From: Proteobacteria bacterium UBA6492
Lineage (GTDB): Bacteria; Pseudomonadota; Gammaproteobacteria; UBA6429; Thiohalophilaceae
Assembly (NCBI GenBank): GCA_002436485.1
Contig: DJMK01000108.1
Location: 1-7,216 of the forward strand
Length of the DNA: 7,216 nucleotides
Reading direction: 5' to 3'
In this document: in pieces, positions 1 through 6,919 of the stretch
Layout: every line of letters begins with the position of its first letter
How positions within the stretch are numbered: position 1 is the first letter of the stretch
Position numbers and translations under genes: made by a program
Notes under the pieces: model-generated
What the model was told of the DNA's origin: nothing
Database searches by the model: none
What the model saw: only the letters and a program-made list of their open reading frames with translations

Positions 1-36
1 GCGTTCATGGGTTTCGCCGGCCTGGTGAAACTTTAG
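1..36 (+). CDS. rsxA: RsxA/RnfA C-terminal end (partial, 5' end outside window)
   Basis: Only the last eleven codons and the TAG stop are present, reading AFMGFAGLVKL. This is nearly identical to the C-terminus I recall for E. coli RsxA, where the end is AFMGFSGLVKL. RsxA is a polytopic inner-membrane subunit of the Rsx/Rnf electron-transfer complex and pairs with RsxE; the two are known to hold a membrane-embedded Fe-S cluster between them. The stop codon is followed immediately by the ATG of rsxB with no gap, which supports translational coupling and the operon order A-B-C-D-G-E. The assignment rests on a short peptide, but the match and position together make it secure. Confidence 0.9.
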   Translation, partial: AFMGFAGLVKL

Positions 37-618
37 ATGTTAGAAGCATTACTTGTTCTTGCCGGACTTGCGATCGTCTTTGGCCTGTTGCTGGGCTTTA
101 CCGCTATTCGGTTTAAAGTGGAAGGCGATCCGGTCGTGGACAAGATTGACGCCGTACTACCGCAAACGCAATGTGGCCAATGTGGCTATCCGGGTTGCCG
201 CCCCTATGCCGAAGCGATTGCCAAAGGTGACGCGGACATTAATCAGTGCCCGCCCGGCGGCGAGGCCGGTATTATCGCGCTGGCCGACCTGCTGGATCGC
301 GAACCCAAGCCACTGAGTGCCGAACACGGTGTTGAAAAAGAACAAAAGACCGCCGTCATTATCGATGAAAAGCTGTGTATCGGTTGTACCTTGTGCATAC
401 AGGCCTGCCCGGTGGATGCCATTGTTGGTGCGGCCAAGCTGATGCACACGGTGATCACCGATGAATGCACAGGCTGTGATCTATGTATCCCGCCCTGTCC
501 CGTTGATTGTATCTACGTAGTACCTATTGAGGAGACACTGGAAACCTGGACCTGGCCGTTTCCCGAATCATCGGATGAGAGCGTGCAGGAAGACCAGAAG
601 GAAACACAGAATGCGTAA
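37..618 (+). CDS. rsxB: Electron transport complex subunit RsxB (RnfB), ferredoxin-like
   Basis: RsxB (193 aa) is the multi-cluster ferredoxin subunit of the Rsx/Rnf complex and is thought to pass electrons between the soluble side and the membrane subunits. Residues 1-25 form a hydrophobic anchor. A four-cysteine 4Fe-4S domain follows, with C46, C49, C54 and C71 (spacing CX2CX4CX16C). Two bacterial ferredoxin motifs then appear: C114/C117/C120/C124 and C144/C147/C150/C154, each CX2CX2CX3CP. An extra cysteine, C158, lies just after the last motif. The length is that of the usual gammaproteobacterial form (about 190 aa). The ATG directly abuts the rsxA stop and no strong Shine-Dalgarno is visible, so translation is probably coupled. 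The 3' end overlaps rsxC by 8 bases. Confidence 0.97.
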   Translation: MLEALLVLAGLAIVFGLLLGFTAIRFKVEGDPVVDKIDAVLPQTQCGQCGYPGCRPYAEAIAKGDADINQCPPGGEAGIIALADLLDREPKPLSAEHGVEKEQKTAVIIDEKLCIGCTLCIQACPVDAIVGAAKLMHTVITDECTGCDLCIPPCPVDCIYVVPIEETLETWTWPFPESSDESVQEDQKETQNA

Positions 619-2182
619 GGTGTGGGACTTTCACGGCGGCCTGAAACTGGATGGACACAAATCCATGTCCATGCAGCAACCAATCACAGTTGTACCTGTA
701 CCAAAAACCCTGGTACTTCCGATACAACAGCATATTGGCGAGCCGGCACACCCTGTTGTACAGGTCGGTGATCATGTTCTGAAAGGCCAGCTGATTGCTG
801 CGGCTGAAAGCTTTGTCAGCGCCCCGGTACATGCAAGCAGTTCAGGAAAAGTTGTAGCCATTGAAGAACGTGCGATCGCGCATCCGTCCGGTTTGCTGGC
901 CACCTGTATAGTGATTGAAACCGACGGCAAGGATGAATGGGTACCACTGGATGCCCATGCCAGCGACTACAAGCAACTGGATCCGTCGCGTTTACGCAAC
1001 CTGGTACGTGAAGCGGGTATCGTTGGACTGGGCGGTGCCGGTTTCCCTTCCTACATCAAGTTGAACCCGGCGCCGGCAAAAACCATTGATACGCTGATCC
1101 TCAATGGTGCCGAATGCGAGCCGTATATCACCTGTGATGCCATGCTGATGCGGGAACGTGCGCGTTCCATCCTGGATGGCCTGTTGGTTATGCGTCACGC
1201 AGTACAGGCCAAACGCTGCCTGATCGGTATCGAGGACAACAAACCTGAAGCGATAAAGGCAATCAACGAGGCGCTCACCTTACAGGAAAAAACCATCGTT
1301 GATGTGGTTACAATCCCGACCCGCTATCCCGCCGGCAGCGAAAAACAACTCATCAAAACACTTACTGGTATTGAGCTTTCACAGAACCAGCTACCAGTAC
1401 ATCATGGTATTGTTTGCCACAATGTTGGTACCGCAGTTGCCGTCGGCGAGGCAATTTTAGAGGGCAAACCGCTTATCTCGCGCATTGTCACCCTGACCGG
1501 CCATGCCATGGGTAAACCCTGCAACGTGGAAGCACGTATCGGTACTCCAATGCAGGAACTCCTGGACTATGCCGAATTAAAAAACCAACACACGGATCGC
1601 GTTATCATGGGCGGTCCCATGATGGGATTCGTGGTGCAGGAAACGCAATCACCGGTGGTTAAAACCACGAACTGCTTGCTGGCAATTACGCAACAGGACG
1701 TCACACACGAACAACACCCCATGCCCTGCATTCGTTGCGGGGAATGTGCACGTGTATGCCCGGCCCAACTACTGCCGCAACAGCTTTACTGGTATGCCCG
1801 CAGCAAGGACTTTGACAAGATACAGGAATACAACCTGTTTGACTGTATTGAATGTGGTTGTTGCGTACATGTCTGCCCAAGTCACATACCCCTGGTACAG
1901 TATTATCGTTTTGCCAAAACTGAAATATGGGCGCAGGAACGTGACAAGGTAAAATCCGATCATGCCCGCGAACGCCACGAGTTTCACCAGCTACGTATGG
2001 AGCGCAAGAAACAAGAAGATGAAGAGCGTAAACGTAAAAAACGTGAAATGTTGAAACAGTCCCAGGCAAAAGACAGCAACAAACAGGATGCTATCCAGGC
2101 TGCCATCGCGCGCGTTCAGGCAAAAAAACAGGCGCAACATGAGCAGGAGAATAACTCTACCGTGGATGACAGTAACAAATGA
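611..2182 (+). CDS. rsxC: Electron transport complex subunit RsxC (RnfC), NADH/FMN-binding
   Basis: RsxC (523 aa) is the peripheral subunit that in the Rnf family binds NADH and FMN and exchanges electrons with RsxB. I chose the ATG at 611 because AAGGA at 598-602 sits 8 bases upstream and the protein then begins MRKVWDFHGG, the normal RnfC start. The frame stays open upstream to 527, but those residues lie over rsxB and resemble nothing. The N-terminal barrel-sandwich region is residues 1-90. The glycine-rich GLGGAGFP motif at 139-146 and the following NGAECEPY segment match the NuoF-like nucleotide/FMN fold. Two 4Fe-4S motifs are C373/C376/C379/C383 and C412/C415/C418/C422. The last 70 or so residues are rich in Lys, Glu, Arg and Gln, probably helical, and much shorter than the repeat-rich tail of E. 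coli RsxC (about 740 aa). The stop overlaps the rsxD start by 4 bases. Confidence 0.96.
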   Translation: MRKVWDFHGGLKLDGHKSMSMQQPITVVPVPKTLVLPIQQHIGEPAHPVVQVGDHVLKGQLIAAAESFVSAPVHASSSGKVVAIEERAIAHPSGLLATCIVIETDGKDEWVPLDAHASDYKQLDPSRLRNLVREAGIVGLGGAGFPSYIKLNPAPAKTIDTLILNGAECEPYITCDAMLMRERARSILDGLLVMRHAVQAKRCLIGIEDNKPEAIKAINEALTLQEKTIVDVVTIPTRYPAGSEKQLIKTLTGIELSQNQLPVHHGIVCHNVGTAVAVGEAILEGKPLISRIVTLTGHAMGKPCNVEARIGTPMQELLDYAELKNQHTDRVIMGGPMMGFVVQETQSPVVKTTNCLLAITQQDVTHEQHPMPCIRCGECARVCPAQLLPQQLYWYARSKDFDKIQEYNLFDCIECGCCVHVCPSHIPLVQYYRFAKTEIWAQERDKVKSDHARERHEFHQLRMERKKQEDEERKRKKREMLKQSQAKDSNKQDAIQAAIARVQAKKQAQHEQENNSTVDDSNK

Positions 2183-3222
2183 AACAACTGATCAGCTCAC
2201 CACATACCGTATTCGGAAACAGTGTCACACGCGTCATGCTGCTGGTCATATTTGCGCTGGTGCCAGGTTATATTGCCTATATCTGGTTCTTTGGCTGGGG
2301 CTTGTTGATCAACAGCGTGTTGTGTATCGCTACCGCACTGGCCTGCGAAGCGTGGATGCTGCATCTACGCAATAAACCACTACAACCTTTTCTTACTGAT
2401 GGCACCGCACTGGTAACCGCGTTACTCATTGCGCTGGCCCTGCCGCCCGTTCTGCCCTGGTGGTTACCGGTATTAGCCACGGCTTTTGCCATTATTATCG
2501 CCAAGCACTTGTACGGCGGAATTGGCTATAACCCGTTTAACCCGGCCATGGTGGGTTATGCCATGTGTCTTATTGCATTTCCGAAACAAATGACAGCATG
2601 GCTACCCGCCATGACAGAACAAGGCCATGCCATCAATTTTGCTGACAATCTACGTTTCAATTTCACAGGTAAATTACCCGAAGGAACGGGCTATGATGCC
2701 CTGACGCAGGCCACACCGCTTGATGCACTGGGAATCCAGTTACAACTGGGCAACAGTGTTACGGAAATCCAAACCGGGTTTGCACAGTTTAGCCAATATT
2801 TCGGTGTTGGCTGGGACTGGATCAGTATCCTGTTCCTGGCCGGTGGCCTGTTCCTTATATATAAGCGTATCATCACCTGGCACATTCCCGTCGCCATGCT
2901 CGGCAGCATTGGTATCCTGTCCGCCATTGCATGGTTATATGATCCAAGCAGCAATCCTGATCCGATTTTCCACTTGCTGGGTGGCGCGTCGATGCTTGGA
3001 GCATTTTTCATAGCAACGGACCCGGTCTCCGCCAGTACCACGCCGCGGGGCAGATTGATTTACGGTGCCGGTATCGGGGCAATTACCTATGTAATACGCA
3101 CCTGGGGCGGTTACCCTGATGGTGTTGCCTTTGGTGTATTGCTGATGAATATGGCTGTCCCAACGATCGATTACTATACGCAGCCGCGCGTATTTGGCCA
3201 TGACAAGGCAGACAAACCATGA
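2179..3222 (+). CDS. rsxD: Electron transport complex subunit RsxD (RnfD), FMN-carrying membrane protein
   Basis: RsxD (347 aa) is a polytopic inner-membrane subunit related to NqrB that carries a covalent FMN as part of the electron path across the membrane. Hydrophobic segments are visible near residues 20-38, 41-58, 75-90, 93-108, 121-140, 214-228, 236-252, 264-280, 292-306 and 316-330. The periplasmic loop holds DALTQATPL, in which T179 is the predicted FMN-threonine by analogy with the flavinylated Thr of RnfD/NqrB. The family signatures GYNPFNPAMVGYA (116-128), ATDPVSAS (279-286) and GYPDGVAFGVLL (311-322) are intact. The start overlaps the rsxC stop in an ATGA arrangement and has no good Shine-Dalgarno, so it probably depends on coupled translation. 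The end overlaps rsxG in the same ATGA way. Confidence 0.96.
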   Translation: MKQLISSPHTVFGNSVTRVMLLVIFALVPGYIAYIWFFGWGLLINSVLCIATALACEAWMLHLRNKPLQPFLTDGTALVTALLIALALPPVLPWWLPVLATAFAIIIAKHLYGGIGYNPFNPAMVGYAMCLIAFPKQMTAWLPAMTEQGHAINFADNLRFNFTGKLPEGTGYDALTQATPLDALGIQLQLGNSVTEIQTGFAQFSQYFGVGWDWISILFLAGGLFLIYKRIITWHIPVAMLGSIGILSAIAWLYDPSSNPDPIFHLLGGASMLGAFFIATDPVSASTTPRGRLIYGAGIGAITYVIRTWGGYPDGVAFGVLLMNMAVPTIDYYTQPRVFGHDKADKP

Positions 3223-3845
3223 AACCGGGTAAAAGCATGCTTGTCAGCGCATCGCTATTGGCTGCCTTTGCCATTGGAGGCACCGCAATTGTCGCACTGA
3301 CGTATACCAATACCGCAGATCGCGTCAGCCAGAACAAACGCGACTACACACTTGGCAAGTTGCATGAGTTAATTAAACCCGATCAACACACCAATGATAT
3401 GGACCGAGACACGATCCAGGTTCAGGACAAGATGCTTGGCACGAAAGAAAAAGTATTGGTTTACCGGGCCAGAAAAAACAACCAGCCGGTTGCGGCCATT
3501 ATTCAGAGCGTTGCCCCGGATGGTTACAGTGGCAGGATTGAAATGCTGGTCGCAATCAAATACGGTGGCGAACTGGCTGGTGTCCGTGTAGTTGGTCACC
3601 GTGAAACACCTGGACTGGGCGATGCGATTGATGCACGCAAATCTGACTGGATCGAACAGTTCAGTGGAAAATCATTGCAAAACCCCGGCGAGACAGCATG
3701 GAAAGTGAACCGTGATGGTGGTAAGTTTGATCAGATTACCAGCGCGACCATTACGTCGCGTGCCGTAATAAAATGCATACACAACACATTGAAATACTAT
3801 GAGCTGAACCGGGATTACCTGTTCAAAAAACAAGACAATGAGTGA
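3219..3845 (+). CDS. rsxG: Electron transport complex subunit RsxG (RnfG), FMN-binding
   Basis: RsxG (208 aa) is a single-anchor periplasmic subunit that carries a second covalent FMN, attached by the ApbE flavin transferase in this family. Residues 7-30 form the membrane helix; the rest is the FMN_bind domain, with the GHRETPGLGD segment at 126-135 typical of RnfG/NqrC. The flavinylation site reads DQITSATITS, with D171 and the predicted FMN-threonine T177. In the common form this motif is [S/T]GAT (E. coli has TGAT, as I recall), so S175 replaces the usual glycine. AAGG at 3205-3208 sits 10 bases before the ATG and could serve as ribosome site. The gene overlaps rsxD by 4 bases and rsxE by 8. 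Confidence 0.96.
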   Translation: MKPGKSMLVSASLLAAFAIGGTAIVALTYTNTADRVSQNKRDYTLGKLHELIKPDQHTNDMDRDTIQVQDKMLGTKEKVLVYRARKNNQPVAAIIQSVAPDGYSGRIEMLVAIKYGGELAGVRVVGHRETPGLGDAIDARKSDWIEQFSGKSLQNPGETAWKVNRDGGKFDQITSATITSRAVIKCIHNTLKYYELNRDYLFKKQDNE

Positions 3846-4509
3846 TTATAATAAAATTATTTCAGACGGCTTGTGGAAGAATAACCCGGCTACCGTGCAA
3901 TTGCTGGGATTATGCCCGCTACTTGCGGTTACCAGCACGGTTGTCAATGCTTTAGGGCTCGGGCTGGCTACCATCCTGGTGCTGGTCATCTCAAATATCA
4001 CCGTTTCGCTCATCCGTAACATTGTTCGCCCGGAAATTCGCATACCTGTGTTTGTACTGGTCATCGCTTCAGCCGTTACGATCACTGACATCATCATGCA
4101 GGCATTTTTTTATGAACTCTACCTGATAATCGGTCTGTTCATTGCGCTGATCACGACCAACTGTGCCATCATTGCGCGGGCTGAAGCATTTGCTTCTAAA
4201 AACACGGTTGCCGATTCTGCGCTGGACGGCTTGTTTATGGGTCTGGGTTTCACGGCCGTGCTGTTAGTTCTTGGCACGCTACGGGAAATTATCGGGTTTG
4301 GTACCTTGTTCCAACAGTTCGACCTGATGTTTGGTGAAGGTGCCCAATGGATGAAAATCACCTTGTTTGACAACTATGACGGCTACCTGCTGGCTATTCT
4401 GCCACCCGGTGCCTTCATTGGCCTGGGCCTTATCATCGCGATAAAGAATGTCATCGATAAAAAACGCGAAAAAGCTGTCACCGGAATTCTGCAACAATCC
4501 GCAACATAA
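3838..4509 (+). CDS. rsxE: Electron transport complex subunit RsxE (RnfE)
   Basis: RsxE (223 aa) is the polytopic membrane partner of RsxA, homologous to NqrD. About six hydrophobic segments are seen, near residues 20-35, 38-56, 69-88, 94-112, 130-148 and 183-202. C26 (in LLGLCPLLAVT) and C109 (in TTNCAIIARAEAFA) lie at the positions that, with two RsxA cysteines, bind the intramembrane Fe-S cluster in structures of Rnf and Nqr complexes. The ATG overlaps the end of rsxG by 8 bases. It is the last subunit gene of the operon. In E. coli the next gene is nth, whereas here a spacer and an unrelated gene intervene. No hairpin-plus-T-run terminator is visible after the stop, so readthrough into the next gene is possible. 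Confidence 0.96.
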   Translation: MSDYNKIISDGLWKNNPATVQLLGLCPLLAVTSTVVNALGLGLATILVLVISNITVSLIRNIVRPEIRIPVFVLVIASAVTITDIIMQAFFYELYLIIGLFIALITTNCAIIARAEAFASKNTVADSALDGLFMGLGFTAVLLVLGTLREIIGFGTLFQQFDLMFGEGAQWMKITLFDNYDGYLLAILPPGAFIGLGLIIAIKNVIDKKREKAVTGILQQSAT

Positions 4510-4514
4510 TTCAC

Positions 4515-4544
4515 GTTACACACCAATTACTGCAGCCCTATAAT
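4515..4544 (+). promoter_or_regulatory. Candidate sigma-70 promoter upstream of the 468-aa gene
   Basis: The spacer after rsxE contains TATAAT at 4539-4544, a perfect -10 consensus. Eighteen bases upstream is GTTACA at 4515-4520, which matches TTGACA at four of six positions. A transcript would start near 4551, leaving a leader of about 90 bases before the ATG at 4640. The call rests on consensus matching alone; the -35 is mediocre and the spacer is one base over optimum. Confidence 0.35.
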
Positions 4545-4612
4545 CGGCTTACTTGCTGGCACCACATCCGCCACGCAATACCCATATTAAAAACAATGTA
4601 CAAAAGACATAA

Positions 4613-4626
4613 CCTGCTGTTGCAGG
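4613..4626 (+). promoter_or_regulatory. Small hairpin overlapping the ribosome site of the 468-aa gene
   Basis: CCTGC (4613-4617) and GCAGG (4622-4626) are perfectly complementary around a TGTT loop. The only plausible Shine-Dalgarno for the ATG at 4640 is AGGGA at 4624-4628, so its first bases would be paired in this stem. The spacing from it to the ATG is 11 bases, longer than usual. Five base pairs is short, and a regulatory role is only inference. Confidence 0.25.
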
Positions 4627-4639
4627 GAATCGCCATCTT

Positions 4640-6046
4640 ATGGAAATTGATTTACAGGAACTTACATCTACAACAGGAGAGCTCATAGCAAGCTTGCATG
4701 AGTACTACCTCTATGTTGTTGCTGCATTGCTACTACCCATGTTGCTAATAACAGGGTACAAACTCTTGTCTCCGTATCATGTCTTGTCTCGAAAATACAG
4801 CCATCTAGACTCCGATAGCCTTGATGAAAATACAGAACTTGCAGGCAGGTTTTATTCTGATGCATTTCGCTTTCGTTGCAGGCAAGGCAGTGATAAATAC
4901 CGGCAGCACATCATGGGCCATTTTCAGTTCTTTTATAATTTTCATAACCAGGCACTGGCGTGGATCGATGAAGTGGTAACCCGTTGTAACCCACATCGCC
5001 CATCGAATGAATTTGTTCTTGCCATTATTGGTTCAAAGCAAATAGGACAACTCTTTTCGGCGATGAACTATATAGACGGACTCTCCAGTTCCTCGTTGGA
5101 ACCAGGTTCACCATTGATTGCCATCACCCGAGCAGACGCAATTGAATTGTGGTCTCCCCGTGAAAAAACCGCCGTCTGCTCACTTTGTAAAACAAATATC
5201 GAATTGCACAGGGCAAATAAGCACAATGGTATGATTACTGCGCGGTTGCACGCCAGGCTAAAAAGTAATAATGAACCGATCAACATGCGACTACAGTTCC
5301 CAGAATATCAATACGACACGGAACAAGGGAAATTACAGCAGCATGATATCTATGCGACACGCAACTACCAGGCTTTCCAGCGCTGGCTGGATGTAAACAC
5401 ATCTCGTGAAACACATGAACAAGCCAGTTTTGATGGCGCGGTAAACTATGGCATTGAGGTTGATTTTGGCATATCAGCGGAAGAGCTGCTGGAAAATAGC
5501 AACGAACTCCTGGTATCTCTTCCATATAAACTCAAGACACTTGAGGGGCACCAGATAGATGCCTGCTTTCGATCACGCGTTAGACATTTGCCCTCATCCA
5601 CGGCCACCGAGTTTTACATTGCCATGTGTAGCGGCCTTGGCCTGGTCATTATTCTGGAAAACAGCATGACCGGAAAGATTCATTACAGCGGCGATGCCGG
5701 CTGGATGGTGTATGAAAATCAACGCTCACAAATCATTGCCAGCCCCTGTCAACAGGTAAAGCGCATAGAAAAACACATTTCTCGATTGCTAAAAGAAAAT
5801 AACCTGCTGACATGGCCCCTGCACTCGTTAGTGGTATTTACAGCCAACACCGTTACACTGGAAAAAGCAGCTGGCAAACAACCGTTGCAGTGTGATGTTA
5901 TCAAACAGGAATCCCTCGCCGAGTGGTTTGATAGCAACCGGCACAAGCATGAACCACGCTTCAGCAAGCAGGATTACAATCATTTTGCTTTACTCATTAA
6001 CGACAAACAAGGAAAATACCAGCAGTCATTCAAATCGATTGCATAG
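4640..6046 (+). CDS. Membrane-anchored protein of unknown function with NERD-like C-terminal domain
   Basis: I do not recognise this 468-aa protein as a whole. Residues 22-44 form a single membrane helix (YYLYVVAALLLPMLLITGYK), leaving most of the protein on one side of the membrane. A C-S-L-C pair lies at 180-183. Residues about 281-430 follow the layout of a NERD (nuclease-related) domain: HQID with D307, a beta strand GLVIILE ending at E340, then TGKI, a GW..Y strand, SPCQQVKRIEKHISRLL (the usual NP..Q...h...L region) and LHSLVVFTAN. In active NERD domains the strand ends E-x-K, but here it is E340-N-S342, so the catalytic lysine appears to be lost and the domain may be non-catalytic. Two 60-base samples (5041-5100, 5221-5280) are each 45% GC, against 57-62% in two rsxC samples, which hints at a different origin. 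No upstream alternative start exists before an in-frame TAA at 4610. The gene being real is likely; the NERD assignment is moderate. Confidence 0.75.
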   Translation: MEIDLQELTSTTGELIASLHEYYLYVVAALLLPMLLITGYKLLSPYHVLSRKYSHLDSDSLDENTELAGRFYSDAFRFRCRQGSDKYRQHIMGHFQFFYNFHNQALAWIDEVVTRCNPHRPSNEFVLAIIGSKQIGQLFSAMNYIDGLSSSSLEPGSPLIAITRADAIELWSPREKTAVCSLCKTNIELHRANKHNGMITARLHARLKSNNEPINMRLQFPEYQYDTEQGKLQQHDIYATRNYQAFQRWLDVNTSRETHEQASFDGAVNYGIEVDFGISAEELLENSNELLVSLPYKLKTLEGHQIDACFRSRVRHLPSSTATEFYIAMCSGLGLVIILENSMTGKIHYSGDAGWMVYENQRSQIIASPCQQVKRIEKHISRLLKENNLLTWPLHSLVVFTANTVTLEKAAGKQPLQCDVIKQESLAEWFDSNRHKHEPRFSKQDYNHFALLINDKQGKYQQSFKSIA

Positions 6047-6063
6047 AAAAAGAAATCTTGCCC

Positions 6064-6699
6064 ATGTCGCCAAAAAAGCGTTACGAACTATTTAAACGCC
6101 TAAAAGAACACAACCCTGAACCGACCACTGAACTGAAATACCGCAGCCCTTTCCAGCTGTTGATCGCGGTCATTCTCTCCGCCCAGGCAACAGACAAAAG
6201 CGTCAACCAGGCCACCCGAGAATTATTCAAGATGGCTGGTACACCGCAAAAGATGCTCGCGCTCAAGGAAACCGGCCTGAAGAAATACATCAAGACCATC
6301 GGTCTATTTAACACCAAGGCCAAGAATATCATCAAGACCTGCAAGATCCTCCTCGAACAGCACAAGGGTAAAGTACCCGAAACTCGAGAGGCCCTTGAGG
6401 CACTCCCGGGTGTTGGCCGTAAAACGGCCAATGTAATCCTGAATACGGCTTTTGGCCAACCGACGATTGCGGTGGACACCCATATATTCAGGGTCAGCAA
6501 CCGCACCGGCATTGCACCGGGCAAAAACGTGTTGCAGGTTGAGAGAAACCTGCTCAAACAGGTACCTGATGAGTTCAAGCAGGACGCCCATCACTGGTTG
6601 ATTTTGCATGGCCGCTACACCTGTGTTGCCCGAAAACCCCGCTGTGGCGCCTGTGTCATCGAGGACCTGTGTGAGTACCCGGATAAGACCCTCGACTAG
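6064..6699 (+). CDS. nth: Endonuclease III (DNA glycosylase/AP lyase)
   Basis: Endonuclease III removes oxidised pyrimidines from DNA and cleaves the resulting abasic site by beta-elimination, in base excision repair. The protein aligns without gaps to E. coli Nth as I recall it, with the same length of 211 aa when started at the ATG at 6064. A TTG at 6058 would add two residues and is less likely. The helix-hairpin-helix LPGVGRKTAN carries the catalytic K120, and AVDTHIF carries the catalytic D138. The C-terminal 4Fe-4S loop is C187/C194/C197/C203 (CX6CX2CX5C). The ribosome site is weak. Only 17 bases separate it from the preceding gene, so it probably shares that transcript. Its presence downstream of rsx matches the rsx-nth linkage in other gammaproteobacteria. 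Confidence 0.97.
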   Translation: MSPKKRYELFKRLKEHNPEPTTELKYRSPFQLLIAVILSAQATDKSVNQATRELFKMAGTPQKMLALKETGLKKYIKTIGLFNTKAKNIIKTCKILLEQHKGKVPETREALEALPGVGRKTANVILNTAFGQPTIAVDTHIFRVSNRTGIAPGKNVLQVERNLLKQVPDEFKQDAHHWLILHGRYTCVARKPRCGACVIEDLCEYPDKTLD

Positions 6700-6777
6700 C
6701 ATTTTCTTAGGAAATCGCTACTAATATTGGTGAAATAACTTACTTCCACCACAATGGCCTGAAGAAAGCATAAGCAA

Positions 6778-6799
6778 ATGTGATAAAAATGTGATAAAA
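6778..6799 (+). repeat. Perfect 11-bp tandem direct repeat, possible response-regulator box
   Basis: ATGTGATAAAA occurs twice head to tail (6778-6788 and 6789-6799). An 11-bp period places both copies on the same DNA face. OmpR/PhoB-type response regulators bind pairs of direct repeats with this period, and the E. coli Pho box has the related core TGTCATAAA. CATAAT at 6806-6811 is a 5/6 match to a -10 box seven bases after the repeat, so the second copy would take the -35 place. The repeat itself is certain; the regulator is inference, and AT-rich chance repetition cannot be excluded. Confidence 0.4.
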
Positions 6800-6837
6800 A
6801 AAACGCATAATTGCCCTACATTTTGCTGAACTTTACC

Positions 6838-6843
6838 TAAAAT
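6838..6843 (+). promoter_or_regulatory. Possible -10 box upstream of the hvfA-like gene
   Basis: TAAAAT matches TATAAT at five of six positions. The hexamer 17 bases upstream, CCTACA at 6815-6820, matches TTGACA only at its last three positions. In such AT-rich DNA this is weak evidence and competes with CATAAT at 6806-6811 and TATATT at 6911-6916. Confidence 0.2.
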
Positions 6844-6882
6844 CATTATTCAAATTAACTGTAATTGTAAAACTGTGAATTC

Positions 6883-6914
6883 GGTTGAATCCAACCAGAT
6901 ACCTGATGCGTATA
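6883..6914 (+). promoter_or_regulatory. Small palindrome and possible ECF-type promoter elements
   Basis: GGTTG (6883-6887) and CAACC (6892-6896) form a perfect palindrome around AATC. GAATCC at 6887-6892 and CGTATA at 6909-6914 are 16 bases apart, a spacing and -10 style (CGT...) seen at promoters of some extracytoplasmic-function sigma factors. Related bufferin operons are known to be under ECF sigma factors in some bacteria. No sigma factor gene is in the window and the motif match is loose, so this is a suggestion only. Confidence 0.2.
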
Positions 6915-6919
6915 TTTGG

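Noticed and set aside
527..610. Upstream extension of the rsxC reading frame with a possible start at 527
   Set aside because: The 28 extra residues lie over the end of rsxB, are Arg-rich and match no RnfC start; the ATG at 611 has a well-spaced AAGGA and gives the family N-terminus.
1701..2069. Reverse-strand 122-aa open frame inside rsxC
   Set aside because: It overlies the two ferredoxin motifs of RsxC and shows no domain of its own.
6058..6063. TTG at 6058 as the nth start
   Set aside because: Starting at the ATG at 6064 gives the same length and N-terminal register as E. coli Nth.
6081..6702. Long reverse-strand open frames opposite nth (165 and 132 aa)
   Set aside because: They are antisense to a gap-free endonuclease III match, with no recognisable domain.
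6729..6750. GGTG...CACC as a terminator stem shortly after nth
   Set aside because: Only four contiguous base pairs with a large loop and no T-run.
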